Positions 57,730 to 64,000 of a stretch of DNA of 64,000 nt are shown piece after piece. Within the stretch, counting starts at the first letter, position 1. Each line of letters begins with the position of its first letter. The stretch is from Heterohyrax brucei. Taxonomy: Eukaryota > Chordata > Mammalia > Hyracoidea > Procaviidae. The translations under genes and the position numbers were made by a program. The notes below the pieces were generated by a model, which was given only the letters and a program-made list of their open reading frames with translations, was not told the DNA's origin and made no database searches. The stretch is taken from the NCBI GenBank assembly GCA_028571685.1, contig CM053162.1, positions 70,110,351-70,174,350 of the forward strand. The letters are read 5' to 3'.

Positions 57730-57920
57730 CAACAAAAAAACTAAACCCACTAATTCCAACTCATGGCGACCCCACAAGTTACAGAGTGGAAGTACGCCGC
57801 AGGATTTTCTGGTTCTCTTGTCTGTAATCTGCAGGGAAGCAGACAGCCAGGCTCCTCTTCTACAGTGGGCTTACACTGCCAACCCTTAAGTTAGTAGTTG
57901 AGCAAAGCCATTTGCTCCAC
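57730..57920 (-). mobile_element. AfroSINE, long variant, degraded
   Basis: AACAACAACAAAAAAACTAA, ACTAATTCCAACTCATGGCG, GTAATCTGCAGGGAAGCAGA, CTTACACTGCCAACCCTTAA, TTGCTCCACTGT. The long-variant middle is recognisable in a worn form. Confidence 0.7.
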
Positions 57921-58405
57921 TGTCGTGGATTCAACTGTGCTCCCCAAAACATGAGTGTAGAACTATGTGCGGTACCCTGGCTGGGCCATGACTCCAGGTA
58001 TTGTGTAATGTTCCTTTATGTGATGAAGCCTCCTCTACAACGTTAATGAGGAGGATGGGTGTCAGTTGTGTTGGTGGGGCAGGACTCAGTGTGTGGGGTG
58101 GTATCGTGCCTTGGGGCACCCTTTTGGGACAGAAGGGAAAGGGAGGCAAGCAGAGGGTAGGGGAACCTCATACCCCCGAAAAGCAGTGCTGATACCCAGG
58201 CACATCCTTTGGAAAGGACTGGGGTCCCTCAACCTCAGAAACTTGCAGTCCGGGGGAAGCTTGACAACAAGGACCTACCTCCAGAGCCGGCAGAGAATGC
58301 CTTCTCCTGAAGTTCAAATTTTAGCTTACTGAACTGTGACAAAATAACATTTCTCTTTTTAAAGCCATCCAGTTGTGATATCTCTGTTGTAGCAGCACTA
58401 AGACA
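57921..58405 (+). mobile_element. Solo LTR, MaLR/ERVL-like
   Basis: TGTCGTGGATTCAACTGTGC, CTGGCTGGGCCATGACTCCA, TACCTCCAGAGCCGGCAGAG, AAAGCCATCCAGTTGTGATA, end CAGCACTAAGACA. Flanks TCCAC (57916-57920) and ACCAC (58406-58410) agree at four of five bases. More diverged than the 54.1-kb copy. Confidence 0.82.
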
Positions 58406-59689
58406 ACCACCTGGGGACCCAAGAGTCCCTCCATCGTTAGAAACTTACCATCAGACAGAATAAACTTGACGGCAACAGGTTTGGTTGTTCTATTTGTTAT
58501 TTATCTATCTATTTATTTATTTTTAAGTTATTTTCTGAGTTGAGAGGCAGAAATGAAGGTTATCCCTGTAAACAAAGAGTGAACAAATCCAGATGCCTTT
58601 TTGATCCAAATTCCTCTTCTCTCTATAATTGCAGTGTTTTATGACACTGGAATTAGAAAAGTAACCTACAAACACTCAAAGGTCAATTCCAGGCTCCTGG
58701 GGTACAGAGAGCTGCCCCCAAGGAATAAAACCGATTGCGGTGTCTGTTCCATGCAAGTTCACAGAATGAAAGGTGAAGAACACCAAAAGCATTGGATTAC
58801 AGTGAGCCCGTAACTGGTCTTTAGCCATTATCCTCAGTGTCAGTGATGATTGTCACTCTGCGCCTTGATGAACTATCAGACGTGTTGATTTTTTAGGCCA
58901 CCAAGCATACGTTTCCTCCAGGAGTCTGCTCACCTTCAGTTTACCTTCAGAGTCTGCACCCAGAACCGTCTCAGATCCCAATCTTCGTCACGCCAACCTT
59001 CTCCATCCCAAGTACAGCAACTGGATTGCTTTGTTCCCTTGCCACCGTGAGCACCATCAGGTGCCGAACACAAGAGGCTTTGGATAAGTGATGAGACCAA
59101 GCTTCAGCTCAGAGCTTGCTGTGTTCATTTGCATAGCGATATGTCAGATTCACTGTTCATGAGCACACACTACAGTGGTCCTCCCCTTACAGCTCAGCCC
59201 TCCATCGCCTCTTACTCTCAGATGTGAACAGGAACTGTCTGTCCCGCAGCTTGGAGCCATGTCTCCTTTCTGAGTCACCGTGGAGAGATGGCTCTGGTTC
59301 TTATGCAAGTGTGGCTCCTTGGATGCCTACCATCTACAACCTAACATAAAACAAAACTGGAGGCTTTGTTGCTGTAAACCACGAGTACATTGCATCAAAG
59401 AAAAACATCAAAGAGCCAGAACCCTCTTAAGAATTGTGGTGCAGGGGAGAATTTGTCTATCTGTAGGCGACAGTCATTTCTGATGTCATGCTGTAGGAGG
59501 TGTGCCAGGAAGCCTTTCCTCATGAAAAATCTCTCCCTTAGCAAGGTGCCTTTCATGCCTGGGATTCCTGTCATGAAAATTGTCTCAGAACATCATCTCT
59601 TAAAAGTAAAAGTTCCTTGGAAGGAACAATACACTGGGCGTTGTCCTTGTCTTTGGCAGATCGCCGCCCTCGCCGTGAAGAACAGTCTG
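58406..59689. other. No gene recognised
   Basis: Unassigned sequence; plus frames at 58601-58813 and 59280-59743 show no domain. Confidence 0.45.
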
Positions 59690-59935
59690 CATCTTATTGC
59701 ATGCCGGGCACTGTTCTATGGGCCTTCTACAAAGGTCAAGTGACCTTAAAATGGCCCTGTCATGCAGAAGCTGTTATATACGTTGGCACTGTCTTCATCT
59801 CCATTCGTCATGTGGCTAAACAGACTTGGAAAGGCTGACTAACTTGCCCAGTTTCACGTGCAAGAATCAAGACCTGAGCTCATACAGTCTGGTTACGGAT
59901 TCTGAGCTGAAGCACCTTACCACATGGCCTCTAGG
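59690..59935 (-). mobile_element. MIR SINE, antisense
   Basis: TTGCATGCCGGGCACTGTTC, CACTGTCTTCATCTCCATTC, GAAAGGCTGACTAACTTGCC, CAGTTTCACGTGCAAGAATC and AAGACCTGAGC follow MIR in reverse. Confidence 0.65.
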
Positions 59936-59999
59936 TGTCTGGAAATACCAGGGTGACTTTTGTACACAGGCGCCACACGGCCTGCCCTCCAACTCGTCA

Positions 60000-60440
60000 C
60001 ACCTGCCCTGGTCCTCTGCCTCTTTCCCGCACTGTTCTCTCTCCTCTGGCTTCCCTGCGGCTCCTGAGAAGTTCTCCTTCGTGCTCCTCCTCCAAACCCC
60101 TCACGTGCACTGGTATCTCCTCCTGTAACACCCAGATACACATACGTCTGCCTCCCTTACCTCTTTCAAGGGTCACCATCCAGAATAAAATAGCACCACA
60201 CCACTCTCTCCTCTGATCTATCATTGTCCATCTCTTTGCCCAACACATGCTATCATCTGACACCTTATACCTGGACTCATTTATTCATTAGCTGCTCCCC
60301 TAACCTACCACTAGAACGTATGTGCCATGAGAGGGCCATTGTCTGTTTGGTTCACAGCTGTGTCCTCAGTACCCAGAACTGTGCCTGCCACATTAGATGC
60401 CCCACACACTTGTGTTGACTGCATGGCTGAATAACTATGA
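60000..60440 (+). mobile_element. L2 LINE 3' end, sense
   Basis: CGTATGTGCCATGAGAGGGC, CATTGTCTGTTTGGTTCACA, GCTGTGTCCTCAGTACCCAG and AACTGTGCCTGCCACATTAG are the classic L2 3' end. Upstream C/T-rich sequence fits L2. Open frames of 93 and 100 codons here come from this composition. Confidence 0.8.
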
Positions 60441-60784
60441 ACTACATATTTTGCATTTCTTTCAAAGACCAACCTCAACAGGAATATAAAATTTGAGACG
60501 TCTCACAGGTCTGCCGTGTTATATTTGGGTATATGCATCCAGAGCTATAATTTAGCAAGGTTCCTTGACCAATTAAGTCATCGGGCCTTCTTAGCAGCGA
60601 TGAGGTAAGAGGAGATGCATATTAGACCAGAGGCTGATAGAAACATGATGACTGAATGAGGATAAGATTTTGGCTAATACACCAACACGGCCTTCCTAAC
60701 ACAGATCTTACAAATGCTAGACATGCAATCCATGGGAAATAAAGGTGAAAAGATGGGCTAGGTACTGCAAAAATTCTGTAAATC
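60441..60784. other. No gene recognised
   Basis: Unassigned. Confidence 0.5.
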
Positions 60785-60965
60785 TTACTGCTAGTTCTGG
60801 GTTCAAGTCTTAACTCTACTGCTTATGGTCATATGACCTCGATCAAGTTAATTCAGTTTACTGGGCTCTGTTCTCATCTTCAAAATGGGACCAGGTAGCA
60901 ATATGACAAGAGTGCAAGGAAGACAAGAGAGGTGAAAATGTTTAGCACATAGCAGGTTTCCAACT
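60785..60965 (+). mobile_element. MIR SINE, sense
   Basis: GTTCTGGGTTCAAGTCTTAA, CTCTACTGCTTATGGTCATA, GACCTCGATCAAGTTAATTC, TCTCATCTTCAAAATGGGAC and AAATGTTTAGCACATAGCAG match MIR order. Confidence 0.8.
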
Positions 60966-61139
60966 TTTTCTCTGACTCTATGCAAAAGTGGCTTGATTTT
61001 TTGAGAATTGGGGAACACAGATAAATCAAATAAAACTCTGTTCAAAAATGAAATTCTGTTGAAAATAAAATAGAATTTCCCAAATCTCCAACCAAGTGTA
61101 ACTGATCCTACGCTTTTTTTCTTGACAGCTTCCTATAAA
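60966..61139. other. No gene recognised
   Basis: Unassigned A/T-rich stretch. Confidence 0.5.
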
Positions 61140-61310
61140 CGAAAAATCAAACGCACTGCTGTTGAGTCTAATCCAACACACAGTGACCCTATACACAGAA
61201 TACAACTGCCCCACAGAGCTTCCAAGGAGTGCCTGTCAGATTCGAGCTGTCAACCTTTTGGTTAGCAGCCATAGCACTTAACCACTACACCACCAAACTC
61301 TCCCATAGTT
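61140..61310 (-). mobile_element. AfroSINE
   Basis: Minus copy: CACTGCTGTTGAGTCTAATC, CCCCACAGAGCTTCCAAGGA, GAGCTGTCAACCTTTTGGTT, AGCAGCCATAGCACTTAACC, ACTACACCACCAAACTC. Confidence 0.9.
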
Positions 61311-62040
61311 CTACTTTATTAACTTATTTAACAAAAATTTCCTGGGTTCTCTTTGAATGCCAGGCATCACCAGATAATGATTGCATCTTACGCTCTCACT
61401 TTTATGATTTTAAGTGTGATAATACCTTACTGATAAAAGGTACCGCTCTCTCTCACAATATAAATGATGAGAAAGCATTGTCAAAGCTTTAGAGGCTCTG
61501 GGCTGGATAAAGAGAATGTGATACTGTATGTTATTATTGAATTAAACAACCAAAAATACCTTAAGAAAAGCCTTGTACTTCCAGAAGGAAAATAAATCTC
61601 TGCACAGTGAAGAGCACATGGTACATCTGCACCACTGCGCAGCAACGAAATGAATGATTGGGGCGCAGGCTCATTTGTTCCTTCAGTTTCTGTCAATCAC
61701 TGTCTGCTTCCCTCGTGGGATCATTAGCTTGCACATGCATGACCTCACGTCTAAGAAAAGAAATGTTTGATGAAATAAAGTCTTATTTCATTATTAAGTA
61801 GGTTTCTCCAGGCTCAGGGGATGCTCTGTACCTTCCTGTTTCTGTTGGGGAGCAGACTGGGTCATGGTTGTTATTTGATGAACCTTGATCCACAGAACTG
61901 CATGAACAGAGGTCCTCCATTCATTTCAAGGAGAGAGAAACTCCTGCCAGCTCCAGCAATGGATGGCTGAAAGGCACAGGGACAACAGGGAACATGCTAC
62001 TTATCTTACCCAGCACTCACTCTAGCACGGTGGCTAGAGC
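61311..62040. other. No gene recognised
   Basis: Unassigned; a minus frame of 71 codons at 61481-61696 shows no domain. Confidence 0.5.
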
Positions 62041-62044
62041 CTCA

Positions 62045-62226
62045 CATGTGGCGTAGCTGCTGTCCAGTGGACCCCAGCTAACGGCAACCCTGCAGAGTGG
62101 ATGCGTTGTGTGTTGGCTCATCACCATCCCGCTCAAACCAAACCCACTGCTGTCTAGAGGATTCAGACTCGTAGTGATCCCATAGAACAGGGGAGAACTG
62201 TCCCACAGGGTTTCCAAGGCTGTCAT
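62045..62226 (-). mobile_element. AfroSINE tail pieces, interrupted by L1
   Basis: Two tail-like blocks: GCTGCTGTCCAGTGGACCCC (62055) and AAACCAAACCCACTGCTGTC (62136) followed by CCCACAGGGTTTCCAAGGCT. The long-variant body breaks off where the antisense L1 begins. Confidence 0.65.
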
Positions 62227-62229
62227 TTC

Positions 62230-63585
62230 CTTTTTTTAAATTGTTCTTTAGGTGAAAGTTTACAGAGCAAACTGTTCTCTCGGTGAACTACTAATGCATA
62301 TATTGTCCTGTGATATCAGTTACCCATCTTGGCAGTGTGTCCACACTCCCCCTTTCTCAACCTCGGTTTCCTCATTTTATTCAGACAGCTTTCCTATCGC
62401 CTCCTGCCTTATCCTGGCCCCTGGGCTGGTATGGGCATTCGGTCTCATATACATGGTTGAACTATGTGTATCGTGGTCTGTTTTATACACCTGTCTAGTC
62501 TTTGGCTGAAAGGTGCTGCTTAGGAGTTACTTTAGTACTGAGTTAAAAGGGAATCTGGGGCCCATACTCTCAAGATTTCTCCAGTCTCTGTTAGACAAGT
62601 AAGTCTGGTCTTTTTTATTTATTTAGCTTTGTGTGTGCGTGAGTTAATATTTTCTTCCACATTTTTCTCCAGCTCTGTACAGAACCTGACATTGGGATGG
62701 TTGCCAGAGAAGCGGATGGTGGCGGCTGAGTGGTTGTGCTGGACTCAGTCTGGCGGGTGTTGTGGTCGTGGCCCGTGAGTCCTCTGGGTCTTTGGTCTTC
62801 TTCATTCTCTTCTGCTCCAGACAAAGTGGGACCAGTGCAGTATCTTAGATGGCTCCTCACAAGCTTTTAAGAGGCCGGGTGCCACACACCAAAACAGGAT
62901 AGAGAACCCTTTCTTTATAAACTGGTTTATGCCGGTTAAGTTAGATGTTCCCCAGGGACTGTGGTCTCCGGTCTTCGGCCTCTGTGAAGCGTCCATGACC
63001 TTCCCTTGGCCAAGGGTGCTGACTTGCCTGGTATTATTTACCGTCTTGCGTGTCACCAAAATTGCCACTTGTCTGTTTTCTAGTTAGTATTTTCTCTCCC
63101 CAACTGTCCCCTCCTTCATAACCATCAAAGATTGCTTGTCTTCATGTGTAAACCTTTTCATGTTTTTATAATATTGGTCTCATGATTGATTGACTTATTT
63201 CACTCAACATAATGCCCTCCAGCTTCATCTGTGTTGTGAGATGTTTTGCAGATTCATCACTGTTCCTTACAGTTTCATAATACTCCATTGTATATACATG
63301 TCGGAGTCTATCTGTTAATGGGCATGTAGGTTGTTTCCACCTTTTCGCTGTTGTAAATAATGCAGCAGATTAATGTGACAGCTCTTATTTCTCTAGGAAA
63401 TGTTCCTAGAAGAGGAACTGTTGGATTAAGGTATTTCTACTTCTCACCTTTGAAGGGGGAACCATGCTGTTTGCCAAAGCGGTTGCATATTTTGCATTCC
63501 CACCAGCAGTGCTTAAGAGTTCCAGTATCCTGTAGCCCCTCCAACATTTGTTTTCTATGCTTTTTTTTTTTTAATTCATGTCAGT
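62230..63585 (-). mobile_element. L1 3' region and ORF2 end, antisense
   Basis: Starts with a T-rich run and GTTCTTTAGGTGAAAGTTTA (inverted L1 3' end), then TTATTTCACTCAACATAATG, CTCCATTGTATATACATGTC, GGGCATGTAGGTTGTTTCCA and TTTGCATTCCCACCAGCAGT, the reverse of the ORF2 C-terminal end. A different L1 3' type from that at 9.6 and 34.5 kb. Frames here (up to 88 codons) are L1. Confidence 0.85.
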
Positions 63586-64000
63586 AATGTCAGAGTGACA
63601 TTGGCAGAACAAAGACCAAGTGCTACATATATTATGGCTGCATATCGCTATGGTCATCTTCAAAGTACTCCCCTTGGGAAGCTTCGCACCCACACCAGCA
63701 CCCAGTCCACCCTTCAAAGAAATTTTGGAACTCTTTTCTGGAAAGGCCATCAGAGCTGTTGTCATGTTACCCTGGATGTTCTGAATGTCGTCAAATGCCT
63801 TCCTTTCGATATTCCCTTTAACTTTTGGTAAAGAAAAAAGTCACTAGGGACCAGATCAGGTGAGTAGAGTGGGTGTTCCAATGCAGTTATTTGTTTACTG
63901 GCTAAAAACTCCCTCACAGACAACTACACAATTAAGTTCGTTAACTTGCCACCCTGCCACCGTGCACAATGGCCATTCCAGAAAGAGTTCCGGAGTTGCT
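63586..64000 (-). mobile_element. Mariner-derived foldback element, cut by the window end
   Basis: Follows the L1. Left arm: AAGTGCTACATATATTATGG, CTCCCCTTGGGAAGCTTCGC, CACCCTTCAAAGAAATTTTG; centre: AGTCACTAGGGACCAGATCA, ATGCAGTTATTTGTTTACTG, ACACAATTAAGTTCGTTAAC; the right arm begins at TGGCCATTCCAGAAAGAGTT just before the edge. Terminal repeat on the left is degenerate. Confidence 0.8.

Noticed and set aside
1-64000. Bacterial, phage or plasmid gene system
   Set aside because: No operon-like frames; the window is saturated with mammalian retroposons.

Overview
This window reads as mammalian, specifically afrotherian and most likely elephant, nuclear DNA with no recognisable functional protein-coding gene. 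The organism call rests on about twenty copies of a tRNA-headed SINE of the AfroSINE type, whose tail matches the 3' end of a co-resident BovB/RTE-type LINE. Elephant-type L1 3' regions, RTE copies, MaLR-like solo LTRs, and old MIR, L2 and hAT relics fill most of the rest. All long open frames I could assign are decayed transposon pieces. No rRNA, true tRNA, CRISPR or bacterial-style operon is visible. The window is best read as intergenic or deep intronic.

Layout. 1-9 kb: mostly unassigned sequence with scattered SINEs, a short mariner relic (1.27 kb), a solo LTR (2.2-2.7 kb), MIR and L1 tail pieces (5.2-5.5 kb) and a hAT relic (6.95 kb). 9.0-15.5 kb: a nest in which an old MIR was split by an old L1, then by a 5.9-kb antisense L1 with a 14-bp target duplication; that L1 was itself hit by an RTE with an internal inversion and by a SINE with its own duplication. 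15.5-22 kb: mostly unassigned, with an L1 3' tail. 22-30 kb: LTRs, two mariner-derived foldback elements, RTE fragments, SINEs. 30.9-31.5 kb: a large AT-rich inverted repeat. 32-42 kb: MIR, probable L2, SINEs, L1 and RTE tails, and an old LTR split by a younger LTR and a SINE. 42.9-55.3 kb: RTE-rich, with three long copies, two of them split by solo LTRs of one family, plus a mariner foldback carrying a 30-bp tandem repeat. 55.3-64 kb: unassigned DNA, an LTR, MIR, L2, SINEs, an antisense L1 3' end, and a mariner copy cut by the window edge.

How the parts relate. The RTE and the SINE share their 3' tail, which fits the SINE borrowing the RTE reverse transcriptase. The mariner copies share an unusual structure: both ends carry inverted copies of the transposase 3' end, so the family seems to have spread as a non-autonomous foldback element. 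I did not find a new gene system. The mariner foldback family and the 630-bp inverted repeat are the observations most worth a second look. Repeat names come from recognising sequence patterns without a database search, and most boundaries are good to roughly 10-50 bases unless a target duplication is given.
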